Shown here piece by piece: positions 55,356 through 64,000 of a stretch of DNA of 64,000 nt. The translations under genes and the position numbers were made by a program. Location of the stretch: assembly GCF_006494425.1 (NCBI RefSeq), contig NZ_VHIV01000010.1, forward strand, positions 62,001 through 126,000. Direction: 5' to 3'. Source of the DNA: Bacillus dicomae. Lineage in GTDB: Bacteria > Bacillota > Bacilli > Bacillales > Bacillaceae_G. Under the pieces are notes generated by a model. It did no database searches, had not been told where the DNA came from, and worked only from the letters and a program-made list of their open reading frames with translations. Each line of letters starts with the position of its first letter. The stretch's first letter is position 1.

Positions 55356-57325
55356 GATTGTGTGCCTCCCTGTAAATAGTCATCAATAACAAATCGAAGC
55401 TTCTCCTCAGCTTCATCTACTGTAACATTTTTCATTTGTGTGGCTGCATTTGTTAAATGCCCACCACCACCTAAATTTTCCATAATTAGCTGCACATTCA
55501 CTTCACCTAAAGACCTGCCGCTAATTCCAATGAAATTCTCGCCACGTTTTGCAATAACAAATGATGCAATAATCCCTGTCATTGTTAATAATGTGTCCGC
55601 TGATTGCGCAATAAGCACTTGATCGTAATAATCATCGCTATCAACTTTCGCAATCGCAATTCCATTTGTATAAATGTACGCATTTTTAATAGCTTTTGCA
55701 ACCCGTAAATACTGATCCATATCTTCTTTTAGAAGCTCTTGTACAAGTACAGTATCTGCACCGTGTGAGCGTAAATAAGAAGCAGCATCAAACGTACGAG
55801 CACCTGTCCGGAATGTAAAGCTTTTCGTATCAACAATAATACCTGCTAATAATGCTGTTGCTTCTAACATTGTCATTTTTAAATTTTTCGGTTGGTATTC
55901 AAGTAATTCCGTAACAAGTTCTGCCGTGGAAGAAGCGTATGGCTCCATGTAAACAAGCAATGGATCTTCAATAAAATCTTCTCCTCGGCGATGATGGTCA
56001 ATAACAACTACATTTTCAATTTTGCGTAACAACTTTTCTTCCATCACCATTGAAGGTTTATGCGTATCAACAACAACAAGTAATGAATCATCATTTGCAA
56101 ATTCCATCGCTTGTTCTGGTGTAATAAAGTGAGACCATAACTCTTCGTTTTGTTTCACTTTATCCATTAAACGCTTAATTCCCTTATCAGAATCATTTTC
56201 ATCTAGCACAATATATCCTTTGCGCTCATTTAATTGCGCTACCTTTAAAATACCAATCGCAGCACCAATTGCGTCCATATCAGGAGCTCTATGCCCCATT
56301 ATAATGACGTTGCTACTTTCTAATACTAAATCCTTTAATGCATGCGAAATCACTCTGGCACGTACACGAGTACGTTTTTCAACTGGATTTGTCTTACCAC
56401 CATAAAACTTAACTTTACCTGTCGCTTGTTTAATAGCTACTTGATCTCCACCACGGCCAAGCGCAAGGTCTAAACCGGATTGAGCCATTGCCCCAAGTTC
56501 TGATAAAGGTAAATCACCTGATCCAACACCTACACTTAAGGTGAGTGGTATGTTCCTTTTGGATGTTTCTTCACGCACTTGATCTAAAATGCTAAATTTA
56601 CCTTTCTCCATCTGTGCTAAAATACTTTCATTTAGTACAACGAAGAATCTTTCTGAGGATGCACGTTTTAAATATGCCCCATACTTAACGGCCCATTCAT
56701 TTAGACGCGATGTTACAAGACTTGTTATATTCGTACGTAATTGATCATCTAATCCTTGTGTAACTTCATCATAATTATCTAAATAAATTACAGCTAAAAC
56801 AGTACGTTGATCCTCGTACATCTTTTCGATTTCTGTTTGTTCCGTTACATCAAAGAAATAAATTAACTTTTCTTCTTTCCTTACAAAGACACGAAACTTT
56901 CGATTATTTAAAGAAACTATATCATCGGAAGTCTCTCCTTTAATAAACAGAAGTAACGTTTCTGATACATCATAAAGATGCCATCCAGCCAATGCATGCT
57001 GCCCTAGACATGAAGATAAATAAGGATTTGCCCAATCAATCCCATAATCCTTATTGTATAACAAAATACCGATTGGCATTTGGTTAAATGCTTCGTTACT
57101 CACTTTCTTTACCCTTGTAATCATATCTGTCGTATGTTTTTCGAAATTCTTTTGAAAGGTAAGTTCAAATCGTACAACAACAAAAAGGACGATACAAAAA
57201 ATAAAAAAGGAGACTATCCCCATCAGTAAATGAAAGTAGCAGAGGATTGAAATGAGCACAAACACAAAAAATGCCAATACGTAAACAGGATATAAAAACC
57301 ACTGTTTCTTATAAAATTCAGGCAT
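55352..57325 (-). CDS. gdpP: GdpP (YybT), c-di-AMP phosphodiesterase
   Basis: 657 residues. Two N-terminal helices (about 12-50), a heme-binding-type PAS (about 85-150), a degenerate GGDEF domain ([15 protein letters not shown]), and DHH/DHHA1 domains with [36 protein letters not shown], and [10 protein letters not shown]. It hydrolyses c-di-AMP, so it affects wall and K+ homeostasis and beta-lactam tolerance. An ATAAAGTAAAAC repeat copy (57339) abuts its AGGAG ribosome site. Confidence 0.95.
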   Translation of the reverse strand: MPEFYKKQWFLYPVYVLAFFVFVLISILCYFHLLMGIVSFFIFCIVLFVVVRFELTFQKNFEKHTTDMITRVKKVSNEAFNQMPIGILLYNKDYGIDWANPYLSSCLGQHALAGWHLYDVSETLLLFIKGETSDDIVSLNNRKFRVFVRKEEKLIYFFDVTEQTEIEKMYEDQRTVLAVIYLDNYDEVTQGLDDQLRTNITSLVTSRLNEWAVKYGAYLKRASSERFFVVLNESILAQMEKGKFSILDQVREETSKRNIPLTLSVGVGSGDLPLSELGAMAQSGLDLALGRGGDQVAIKQATGKVKFYGGKTNPVEKRTRVRARVISHALKDLVLESSNVIIMGHRAPDMDAIGAAIGILKVAQLNERKGYIVLDENDSDKGIKRLMDKVKQNEELWSHFITPEQAMEFANDDSLLVVVDTHKPSMVMEEKLLRKIENVVVIDHHRRGEDFIEDPLLVYMEPYASSTAELVTELLEYQPKNLKMTMLEATALLAGIIVDTKSFTFRTGARTFDAASYLRSHGADTVLVQELLKEDMDQYLRVAKAIKNAYIYTNGIAIAKVDSDDYYDQVLIAQSADTLLTMTGIIASFVIAKRGENFIGISGRSLGEVNVQLIMENLGGGGHLTNAATQMKNVTVDEAEEKLRFVIDDYLQGGTQS

Positions 57326-57338
57326 GTATACAACTCCT

Positions 57339-57372
57339 ATAAAGTAAAACTAACTTATCTTCCAGTTAGTTA
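57339..57372 (+). repeat. Short ATAAAGTAAAAC repeat with hairpin upstream of gdpP
   Basis: ATAAAGTAAAAC followed by AACTAACT-tatcttcc-AGTTAGTT. It sits between yybS and gdpP, right at the gdpP ribosome site, like the element before walR. Confidence 0.55.
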
Positions 57373-57403
57373 AACAGATTAAAATAGTATAAGGAATATT
57401 ACC

Positions 57404-58342
57404 TTATCCTCCTATTTTAGAACGTAATGAAATCCCTAAATCAATTATACCTAAGATTGTCACAAGAGGAAACAGCATCGGAATAAACATGCAGACAATA
57501 AAACTAATAATAGGAACCCCTTTCGTAAAACCTTTGCTATGCGCCAGAAAAGCGATAAATGTCAGACCTTGCAGCACTAGTAGTAAAGCAAATATGACAT
57601 ATAGGTTAGAAAATACCATATGTAAATATGATGTCGGTTCTACTTTTATAAAAGTGGATAGCAAAATAAATATAACGTAATACCAAACAATACTCTTTGG
57701 TAATTGTATATCTTTAAACTTAGGCCAATGTATAACGTCATGTTTTAACTTTCTCAAAACACTACCGGATATCATAACTGTAATCCAAGAACAACATACC
57801 GATACCATGACAAGTAAACTTGGGAAGAACGTTTGTAACACATCATTAAATTGTGCAAATAACTCTTTTTGTTCTTTACTAATGGGCATGCCCGCAGCAG
57901 TAACTATCTTTTCACTTTGCGCCATACTTTCATTAAACATATTTTGCATTTGCTTCATTAAATCTATGTTAAAAAACTTTATACTCGCAACATAAATGAG
58001 CATAATACCAATTAAGTAAGCAAGCGTCCCCGCCATCAAAATTTCTACTGGCTTCTTTTGTTTTTTATACATATGTCCTAAAACGATACCTATTAATCCA
58101 AACATAATTGTCTTTACTAGGTTCATCGGTTGACTGACAATAACAGTAATAAAAAGTGCTGCCGTAAAAATTACAAAGGCATTAGATATTTTATATCTTA
58201 TCGTTAGCAATATAAATGGCAACGGCAATGCAAACGTTACGACTGCGCCTAAAATCGGAACATACATAGATATAAGCAATAACATTGCATATATCGCTAA
58301 CAACGCTGCACCTTCAGTAATAAATTTCGTATTTTTCATCAT
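57404..58342 (-). CDS. YybS-like DUF2232 membrane protein
   Basis: About 312 residues, eight to nine helices, family DUF2232 (YybS). Pieces: TEGAALLAIYAMLLLISMYVPILG, LPFILLTIRYK, and PMLFPLVTILGIIDLGISLR. Function unknown; found upstream of gdpP in Bacillus. Tandem ATGs at 58342 and 58339, with GAGAGG upstream, make the exact start uncertain by one codon. Confidence 0.88.
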   Translation of the reverse strand: MMKNTKFITEGAALLAIYAMLLLISMYVPILGAVVTFALPLPFILLTIRYKISNAFVIFTAALFITVIVSQPMNLVKTIMFGLIGIVLGHMYKKQKKPVEILMAGTLAYLIGIMLIYVASIKFFNIDLMKQMQNMFNESMAQSEKIVTAAGMPISKEQKELFAQFNDVLQTFFPSLLVMVSVCCSWITVMISGSVLRKLKHDVIHWPKFKDIQLPKSIVWYYVIFILLSTFIKVEPTSYLHMVFSNLYVIFALLLVLQGLTFIAFLAHSKGFTKGVPIISFIVCMFIPMLFPLVTILGIIDLGISLRSKIGG

Positions 58343-58375
58343 CAAACCTCTCTTTCAAAAAAGAAAAGCATAGCA

Positions 58376-58412
58376 AAATGCACAGTAGAGTCCGACTCTA
58401 CTGTGCATTTCA
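58376..58412 (-). terminator. Terminator after rpsR
   Basis: AAATGCACAGTAGAGT-ccg-ACTCTACTGTGCATTT, 16-bp perfect stem. Confidence 0.86.
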
Positions 58413-58419
58413 TACGCTA

Positions 58420-58653
58420 TTATTCACCAACATATGGTAAAAGTGCCATTTGACGAGCACGTTTAATTGCAACTGTAAGTTTGCGTTGGTATTTTGCGCT
58501 TGTCCCTGTTACACGACGAGGTAAAATTTTACCACGCTCAGAAACGAAACGTTTTAATAAATCAACATCTTTATAGTCAATGCGAGTGATGCCGTTAGCT
58601 GTGAAGAAACACACCTTACGACGTTTCGCACGTCCACCTTTGCGTCCTGCCAT
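58420..58653 (-). CDS. rpsR: 30S ribosomal protein S18
   Basis: 77 residues. [40 protein letters not shown], and RQMALLPYV are diagnostic. It binds S6 in the 30S platform. Third gene of rpsF-ssb-rpsR. GGAGGGAAAT precedes the ATG. Confidence 0.97.
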
Positions 58654-58698
58654 GTCTATTTCCCTCCATTCTTTGTTAAAACTAACAAATTTACTGTA

Positions 58699-59220
58699 TT
58701 AGAACGGTAAATCGTCGTCGGAAATGTCGATCGGTTGACCTACATTTGAAAATGGATCGTCATTCTTCGTAAATCCAGAGTTTCCTTGGTTACCTTGGTT
58801 GCCTGAATTACTAGATTGACCAAATGGGTTAGAGCTTTGGTTACCGAAACCAGCTCCTGATGGTTGCTGATTAAATGAACCACGTTGCTCCCCACCGCCA
58901 TTACGCGGCTCTAAAAATTGTACGCTTTCCGCAAGAACTTCTGTTACATATACACGTTTACCATCTTGTCCATCGTAATTACGAGTTTGAAGACGTCCAT
59001 CTACGCCTGCTAAGCTACCTTTTTTCAAATAATTTGCTACGTTTTCTGCTTGTTTACGCCATATTACACAATTAATAAAGTCAGCTTCACGCTCACCTTG
59101 TTGATTCGCAAATGCGCGATTCACAGCTAACGTAAAAGTAGCTACCGCAACACCATTGGGCGTGTAACGTAAGTCAGGGTCCTTAGTTAAACGACCAACG
59201 AGGATAACACGATTCATCAA
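58699..59220 (-). CDS. ssb: Single-stranded DNA-binding protein SSB
   Basis: 173 residues if read from the TTG at 59220 (M-M-N-R-V); the ATG at 59217 is the alternative. GGGAGAG is better spaced for TTG. OB-fold part 1-105 ([39 protein letters not shown]), a Gln/Gly/Asn-rich linker, and the acidic partner-binding tip DISDDDLPF. It protects single strands and recruits replication and repair enzymes. It lies between rpsF and rpsR. Confidence 0.95.
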   Translation of the reverse strand: MMNRVILVGRLTKDPDLRYTPNGVAVATFTLAVNRAFANQQGEREADFINCVIWRKQAENVANYLKKGSLAGVDGRLQTRNYDGQDGKRVYVTEVLAESVQFLEPRNGGGEQRGSFNQQPSGAGFGNQSSNPFGQSSNSGNQGNQGNSGFTKNDDPFSNVGQPIDISDDDLPF

Positions 59221-59246
59221 TCGAACCACTCTCCCTTATATATCAA

Positions 59247-59537
59247 TTATTTTTCTTCTTCTTTAACAACGATATGACGAAGGATGTCTTCGTTGATCTT
59301 AGCTAAACGGTCGAATTCGTTAATCGCTTCTGCGTTAGAGTTCACGTTTAAGATCATGTAGAAACCTTCACGTAAGTCGTTGATTTCGTAAGCTAAACGA
59401 CGCTTACCCCACTCTTTCGTGTTAATGATTTCTGCACCATTGTTTGTTAAAACACCTGCAAAACGTTCAACTAAAGCTTTTTGAGCTTCTTCTTCAACGC
59501 CAGGACGAATGATGTACATAATTTCGTACTTTCTCAT
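59247..59537 (-). CDS. rpsF: 30S ribosomal protein S6
   Basis: 96 residues from the ATG at 59537, preceded by a very strong [33 protein letters not shown], and [11 protein letters not shown] are diagnostic. First gene of rpsF-ssb-rpsR. The upstream frame to 59588 is leader. Confidence 0.97.
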   Translation of the reverse strand: MRKYEIMYIIRPGVEEEAQKALVERFAGVLTNNGAEIINTKEWGKRRLAYEINDLREGFYMILNVNSNAEAINEFDRLAKINEDILRHIVVKEEEK

Positions 59538-59624
59538 TACACTTTCACCTCCTTTTGGTCTAAACGGCCCGTAATGGGCAAGGAGCAATTAATTTATAGT
59601 AATTACTCACGAGTTTAGATTATA
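59538..59624 (-). promoter_or_regulatory. rpsF promoter and leader with possible S6:S18 binding motif
   Basis: TATAAT (minus strand, 59624-59619). The leader holds a hairpin GAGTAATTA...TAATTGCTC and then GCCC-attac-GGGCCG just before GTTTAGACC. S6:S18 autoregulatory motifs contain a conserved CCG near a hairpin, which fits, but the detailed fold was not verified. Confidence 0.45.
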
Positions 59625-59666
59625 TCATAGTAAGTTAGATGAATCAACTCACCCATACATAAAAAA

Positions 59667-59695
59667 CTTGGCAAACACATAATATATTTGCCAAG
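59667..59695 (-). terminator. Terminator after ychF
   Basis: CTTGGCAAA ... TTTGCCAAG, with TTTTTT on the minus strand. Confidence 0.82.
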
Positions 59696-59728
59696 CTTAT
59701 ATCTTAATTTTTCCTAGGAAATATTAAA

Positions 59729-60829
59729 TTAAACGTTGAAGCGGAAGTGCATAACGTCTCCGTCTTTTACGATATACTCTTTTCCTTCTAAACGAACTTT
59801 ACCAGCTTCTTTTGCAGCTGTCATAGAACCGTTTGTCATTAAGTCCTCGTAAGAAACTGTTTCTGCACGGATAAATCCACGCTCAAAGTCTGTATGAATT
59901 ACGCCAGCACATTGCGGTGCTTTCATACCTTGTTTGAACGTCCATGCACGTACTTCTTGCACACCAGCTGTGAAGTAAGTAGCAAGTCCTAATAAATTGT
60001 ATGCAGCACGAATTAATTGATCTAAACCAGATTCTTCAATACCTAGTTCTTCAAGGAATACTTTTTTCTCTTCCTCGTCTAGTTCAGCGATTTCTTCTTC
60101 GATTTTTGCACATACAACGATTACTTGAGAATTTTCATTTGCAGCAAATTCTTTTACCATTTGTACGTATTTATTTTCAGAAGGATCCATAATATCATCT
60201 TCACTTACGTTTGCTACGTATAGCATTTCTTTCGTTGTAAGTAAATGAAGGCCTTTAACAATTTTCATTTGCTCTTCTGTAAATTCAACAGTACGAGCCG
60301 GTTTTCCCTCTTCAAAAGCTTCTTTTAAACGAACTAAAATTTCATGCTCGTATACTGCTTCTTTATCTTTTTGTCTTGCTAATTTCGCAACACGTTCGAT
60401 ACGTTTATCAACAGATTCTAAATCCGCTAAGATTAGCTCTAAGTTGATTGTTTCAATATCATCAATCGGATCTACTTTCCCTGAAACGTGCGTAATATTT
60501 TCGTCTTCAAAACAACGAACAACTTGGCAAATTGCATCTACTTGGCGAATGTGAGATAAGAATTTATTTCCTAATCCTTCACCTTTACTAGCACCTTTTA
60601 CGATACCCGCAATATCAGTAAACTCAAATACAGTCGGAACAGTTTTTTTCGGTTCTACTAATTCCGTTAATTTATTTAAACGCTCATCTGGTACTTCTAC
60701 AATCCCTACGTTTGGATCAATTGTACAGAATGGATAGTTTGCAGATTCTGCTCCTGCTTGTGTAATTGCATTAAATAAAGTTGACTTCCCTACGTTAGGT
60801 AATCCAACAATCCCAGCCGTTAATCCCAT
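59729..60829 (-). CDS. ychF: Redox-regulated ATPase/GTPase YchF (OLA1)
   Basis: 366 residues from the ATG at 60829, 8 nt after AGGAG; a GTG three codons upstream would overlap the ribosome site. G1 GLPNVGKST, G3-like DIAGIVKGASKGEGLGNKFL, the coiled-coil insertion, and the TGS domain at the C-terminus (TFKQGMKAPQCAGVIHTDFERGFIRAE). The G4 motif is altered as in the ATP-preferring OLA1 group. Linked with ribosomes and stress response. Confidence 0.95.
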   Translation of the reverse strand: MGLTAGIVGLPNVGKSTLFNAITQAGAESANYPFCTIDPNVGIVEVPDERLNKLTELVEPKKTVPTVFEFTDIAGIVKGASKGEGLGNKFLSHIRQVDAICQVVRCFEDENITHVSGKVDPIDDIETINLELILADLESVDKRIERVAKLARQKDKEAVYEHEILVRLKEAFEEGKPARTVEFTEEQMKIVKGLHLLTTKEMLYVANVSEDDIMDPSENKYVQMVKEFAANENSQVIVVCAKIEEEIAELDEEEKKVFLEELGIEESGLDQLIRAAYNLLGLATYFTAGVQEVRAWTFKQGMKAPQCAGVIHTDFERGFIRAETVSYEDLMTNGSMTAAKEAGKVRLEGKEYIVKDGDVMHFRFNV

Positions 60830-60944
60830 ATTTTTCACTCCTATGTCTCAATCTTTCATCATTATAGATAGTAACGAAAAAAATGACAAGTTTCCTCCAA
60901 ACGAAAAAAAGTAACAGCTACCCATTGCAACTGTTACTTTCTCT

Positions 60945-61142
60945 CTATTCTTCGTGCTTCACAAGTATTTTTTTTACCTTACGATCAAATTCTCTTCGAG
61001 GAATCATTACTGAATGGTCACATCCCTCGCACTTAATGCGGATATCCATTCCCATACGAATAATCTTCCATCGATTCTCACCACATGGGTGGGCTTTCTT
61101 CATTTCCACAACATCGTACAAGTTATATTGCTTTTGCTCCAT
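60945..61142 (-). CDS. DUF951 family protein (YyzM-like)
   Basis: 65 residues. DVVEMKKAHPCGENRWKIIRMGMDI, CEGCDHSVMIPRREFD: a PCG and CxxC set typical of DUF951, a small OB/SH3-like nucleic-acid-binding fold by family inference. Located between ychF and the MscS gene as in other Bacillus. Confidence 0.9.
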   Translation of the reverse strand: MEQKQYNLYDVVEMKKAHPCGENRWKIIRMGMDIRIKCEGCDHSVMIPRREFDRKVKKILVKHEE

Positions 61143-61162
61143 TCTCCAAACCCCTCTCCATA

Positions 61163-62044
61163 CTAAATTGCTTTTCCACTCACTAATTCTTCACGATTAT
61201 ATAAAACCATACGTGGATATGGAATTTCAATACCATGTAAATCTAGACGATTTTTAATTTCTTTACGAAGTGCTCTTGCAATAACTCCATGTTGCATCGG
61301 CTCTACTTCCGCGATAACGCGTAATATAACTTCTGATGCAGCCAATGTTTGCACACCTAATAACTGAGGCGTTGTTACCATCTGCGCATACTGTGCAGGT
61401 AATTCTTCTAATAACTCTTCAATGACTTGCTCCGCTTTCGCTATGTCAGCCTCATACGAAATGGATACATCAACAAATGCTACACTATTACTAACTGAAT
61501 AGTTCGTAACTTGAATGATACTTCCATTTGGTAAAGTATGAATTTCGCCTGTCCAACTCTTTACTTTCGTTGTACGAAGTCCAATTTCTAAAACGACTCC
61601 CTCAAACTGACCAATTTTTACATAGTCACCTACTGAAAATTGATCTTCTAGCAAGATAAATAACCCTGTAATAACATCTTTCACTAAACTTTGTGCACCA
61701 AATCCGACCGCTAAACCAATTACCCCGGCACCGGCTAATAAACCTGATGCATTAATATCAAACACACCTAAAATCGCAATTAACATAATGAACATAACAA
61801 CATATGCCACGATATTCTCAAGTAACTTTGCTACTGTAACTGTACGACGTTCTGAAATTTGAATTGGAGAACGACTCCCCATGCGAAACGCATTTCGTAC
61901 AACCGCCCTTGCAATTCGCACAACAACTGCACCAATTGTTAAAATAATACATATTTTTAATGTCGCAACTCCAATATGAGCCCAACGATCAGCATCTAAT
62001 AAATACTGTTTCATAGAATTAAACCACTTCGCTAATAAATCCAT
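61163..62044 (-). CDS. Small-conductance mechanosensitive channel, MscS family
   Basis: 293 residues. Three N-terminal helices; the pore helix region GLLAGAGVIGLAVGFGAQSLVKDVI is rich in Gly/Ala as in MscS TM3; then the beta domain (DQFSVGDYVKIGQFEGVVLEIGLRTT) and C-terminal mixed domain. It opens on membrane tension during hypo-osmotic shock. AGAGG is 9 nt before the ATG. Confidence 0.92.
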   Translation of the reverse strand: MDLLAKWFNSMKQYLLDADRWAHIGVATLKICIILTIGAVVVRIARAVVRNAFRMGSRSPIQISERRTVTVAKLLENIVAYVVMFIMLIAILGVFDINASGLLAGAGVIGLAVGFGAQSLVKDVITGLFILLEDQFSVGDYVKIGQFEGVVLEIGLRTTKVKSWTGEIHTLPNGSIIQVTNYSVSNSVAFVDVSISYEADIAKAEQVIEELLEELPAQYAQMVTTPQLLGVQTLAASEVILRVIAEVEPMQHGVIARALRKEIKNRLDLHGIEIPYPRMVLYNREELVSGKAI

Positions 62045-62303
62045 GTACCTCTACCTCTCTAGCTAAAATTTCTTTTTAGTTATCCTTATTATTGTATCAG
62101 AAGTCCCCTAATTGCTGAAAATTTTTTATGATTTTAATCCTATTTTATCCCCGACATCCAGGTATAAAATGGAACAAATATATATATACTAGTACTATTA
62201 TTTCCGTTTTCATTCACATTTTGCAAAAATTACGCACTTATAACTTTCCATTTTCCTCACCATATAACATATATTGAAAATTTATTAAAAGGATGGGTGC
62301 TTC

Positions 62304-62900
62304 ATGAATATTGGAAGTTTTCGCTTACCATTTTTTGAAAAAGAAACTCAAAACGTTATGCACCAAGATCTAGAAGCCTCTGAGATAATCAGTAATTTCT
62401 TACTTACCCATATTCCTATTAAAACTAATATACCACTCATTCTCGTTTGTATCGGAACAGATCGCTCTACAGGTGACGCACTCGGCCCGTTAGTTGGTAC
62501 AAAACTTGAACAAATAGACATCCAAAACCTCCAAGTATTCGGTACACTAGATGAGCCAGTACATGCGCTAAATTTAGAAGAGAAAATTCAGAATATACAG
62601 AAAGAGCATCCTACTGCATTTATAATTGCTGTTGATGCATGTTTAGGAAAGTCCCAAAATATCGGATCAATCACTACTGGAAAGGGACCTAGTAAACCTG
62701 GAGCTGCTATGAATAAGAAATTACCTGCAGTTGGTGATTTACATATTCATGGCATCGTAAATCTAAATGGTTTTATGGAGTTTTTCGTCCTGCAAAATAC
62801 AAGATTAAGTTTAGTCATGAAAATGGCTGATGTGATTGCACAAAGTATAAAAGAAACAGACCAAAAATTATCTGTATTAAAAAAAGCAAACCATCTATAA
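62304..62900 (+). CDS. yyaC: Spore protein YyaC (GPR-like peptidase fold)
   Basis: 198 residues, DUF1256. LVCIGTDRSTGDALGPLVG with the acidic residues similar to the germination protease fold, FGTLDEPVHALNLEEK, and IIAVDACLG. It is associated with sporulation in B. subtilis, exact reaction unknown. It is the only plus-strand gene in the origin-proximal end and is convergent with parB. AAGGATGGGTG precedes the ATG. Confidence 0.92.
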   Translation: MNIGSFRLPFFEKETQNVMHQDLEASEIISNFLLTHIPIKTNIPLILVCIGTDRSTGDALGPLVGTKLEQIDIQNLQVFGTLDEPVHALNLEEKIQNIQKEHPTAFIIAVDACLGKSQNIGSITTGKGPSKPGAAMNKKLPAVGDLHIHGIVNLNGFMEFFVLQNTRLSLVMKMADVIAQSIKETDQKLSVLKKANHL

Positions 62901-62925
62901 ATAATAAGATGGTTTGCTTTTTAGT
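62881..62925. terminator. Bidirectional terminator between yyaC and parB
   Basis: AAAAAGCAAACCATCT ... AGATGGTTTGCTTTTT, 16-bp stem overlapping both gene ends. Confidence 0.86.
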
Positions 62926-63772
62926 TTTTCTGCGCTAATAATTCTAAAATACGATTTAAATCTTCTTTATTAAAAAATTCAATTTCGATCTTACCTTTTT
63001 CTTTTTTCGTTTCTTTAATTTTCACATCTGTGCCAAACTTTTCCCTTAAGAACGTTTCGCGTTCTACGAAAAATATATTTCTCTCTTTTTTCACTTGTTT
63101 TGTTTCACGTGAAACGCGTTGATTAATCTCCTGAACAATTTTCTCTAATTGACGAACATTTAATCCTTCTTTTTCAATTCGTTTCAATAAAGATTTCAAT
63201 TGTTCTTCATCTTTTATCGTAAGCAAAGTTCTCCCATGAGCCATTGAAAGTTGACCATTTGCAATCATATCTTGCACAAAAGAAGGGAGGCTTAATAACC
63301 GCGTATAATTTGCAATGTATGGTCTGCTCTTACCAAGACGTTTAGCTAACTGTTCTTGCGTTACATTTAGCTCATTCATTAACATTTGATATGCCATTGC
63401 TTCTTCCATTGGATTTAAATCTTCTCGTTGTAAGTTTTCAAGCAATGCAAACTCCATCATTTGCTGCTCATTTAATTGTCTTACAACCGCAGGTACCTTT
63501 TCAAGTCCCGCCGCTTTGGCAGCACGATATCTTCTTTCACCTGCAACAATTTCATATCCTTTAATACTCTTCCTAGCGATTAACGGTTGTAATATGCCAT
63601 GTTCTTTAATAGACACCGATAATTCCTGAATCGCTTCTTTATTAAAGTGTTTACGTGGTTGATATGGATTCGGTCTTAATTCAGTTATCGAAATCTCCTG
63701 AATTGTCTCTTCTTCTTTCACATCTAAATCAGGAAAAAATACATTGATTCCTCTTCCTAATCCTTTAGCCAC
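62921..63772 (-). CDS. parB: Chromosome partitioning protein ParB (Spo0J)
   Basis: 283 residues from the GTG at 63772 ([10 protein letters not shown]), which has AGAGGAAG upstream; a TTG two codons further (63778) is the alternative. CTP-binding ParB motif: [77 protein letters not shown]-terminal dimer domain with [12 protein letters not shown]. It loads on parS and helps origin segregation and SMC recruitment. It overlaps parA by about 8 bp. Confidence 0.95.
   Translation of the reverse strand: MAKGLGRGINVFFPDLDVKEEETIQEISITELRPNPYQPRKHFNKEAIQELSVSIKEHGILQPLIARKSIKGYEIVAGERRYRAAKAAGLEKVPAVVRQLNEQQMMEFALLENLQREDLNPMEEAMAYQMLMNELNVTQEQLAKRLGKSRPYIANYTRLLSLPSFVQDMIANGQLSMAHGRTLLTIKDEEQLKSLLKRIEKEGLNVRQLEKIVQEINQRVSRETKQVKKERNIFFVERETFLREKFGTDVKIKETKKEKGKIEIEFFNKEDLNRILELLAQKN
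63101..63116. promoter_or_regulatory. parS: parS-like site inside parB
   Basis: TGTTTCACGTGAAACG matches the Bacillus parS TGTTTCACGTGAAACA at 15 of 16 positions. B. subtilis also has a parS within spo0J. Confidence 0.88.
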
Positions 63773-64000
63773 CTGCAATCACTTCCTCTGCTAAATCTAT
63801 ATATACTTCTGCCCCTCTTGATTTAGCGTCATACTGCATAATTGGTTTCCCATGACTTGGCGCTTCACTTAAACGAACATTACGAGGAATAATCGAACGG
63901 TATACTTTATCTCTAAAGTATTTTTTCACTTCATCTATAACCTGAATCCCTAAATTTGTACGGGCATCCAACATTGTTAGCAATACACCTTGAATTGCTA
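63765..64000 (-). CDS. parA: Chromosome partitioning ATPase ParA (Soj), C-terminal part
   Basis: The last 77 codons or so; the frame is open to the right edge of the window. [41 protein letters not shown] and [18 protein letters not shown] are typical of the Soj C-terminal half. The Walker motifs lie outside the window. Confidence 0.94.
   Translation of the reverse strand, partial: AIQGVLLTMLDARTNLGIQVIDEVKKYFRDKVYRSIIPRNVRLSEAPSHGKPIMQYDAKSRGAEVYIDLAEEVIAGG

Overview
The window is chromosomal DNA of a low-GC Firmicute, almost certainly a member of the Bacillus cereus group (cereus/anthracis/thuringiensis), just left of the replication origin. The end of the window carries soj(parA)-spo0J(parB) with a parS-like site, yyaC, ychF, rpsF-ssb-rpsR, gdpP-rplI-dnaB, purA and walRKHIJ-htrC. 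This is the order known from Bacillus next to oriC, and most of these genes run on the minus strand. The CxxH/CxxC protein between htrC and rlmH and the repeats described below fit the B. cereus group. No prophage, insertion sequence, CRISPR array or rRNA gene was seen.

Region 1-14.2 kb is a loose cell-surface polysaccharide/glycosylation region. It holds a truncated polytopic membrane protein (O-antigen ligase-like), a TRIC-type channel, a HemAT globin chemoreceptor, a GT-C type membrane glycosyltransferase, an acyl-CoA thioesterase, a family-2 glycosyltransferase with a Wzx-like flippase, an ABC-F ATPase, two more GT-C proteins, and a GtrA/GtrB pair. Region 14.2-20.5 kb has a TetR regulator divergent from a SwrC-like RND pump with clear operators, a fused MsrA-MsrB, and an AI-2E-family permease. 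Region 20.8-24.6 kb is lytSR-lrgAB with a CcpA-type (cre) site before lrgA, compatible with the newer view of LrgAB/PftAB as a pyruvate transporter. Region 24.6-28 kb has an MFS transporter behind a leader that looks like a PyrR-controlled attenuator, and a BCCT transporter.

Region 28.2-43.4 kb holds NO synthase divergent from a Mn superoxide dismutase, an NAD-dependent epimerase, a lone AmiS/UreI channel, galE, a TrhA (hemolysin III) protein divergent from a DUF1836 protein across a perfect 19-bp inverted repeat, another GT-C protein, the DbpA helicase, an acyltransferase-3, guaC, pepF and a radical SAM/SPASM protein.

Region 43.5-64 kb is the conserved origin-proximal block: rlmH, CxxH/CxxC gene, a DnaA-box cluster, htrC-walJIHKR, four tRNA genes (Lys, Glu, Asp, Phe), purA, dnaB-rplI-gdpP, yybS, rpsR-ssb-rpsF, ychF, a DUF951 gene, an MscS channel, yyaC, parB and the 3' part of parA.

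The most interesting non-coding signals are: (i) the PyrR-type attenuator before an MFS gene; (ii) six same-orientation copies of an ATAAAGTRAARC+hairpin repeat that sit on stop codons or abut Shine-Dalgarno sites, one of them a full ~158-nt structured element directly upstream of walR; (iii) the DnaA-box cluster; (iv) the trhA/DUF1836 inverted repeat; and (v) a near-identical 23-bp operator-like dyad shared by an ABC-F gene and pepF.
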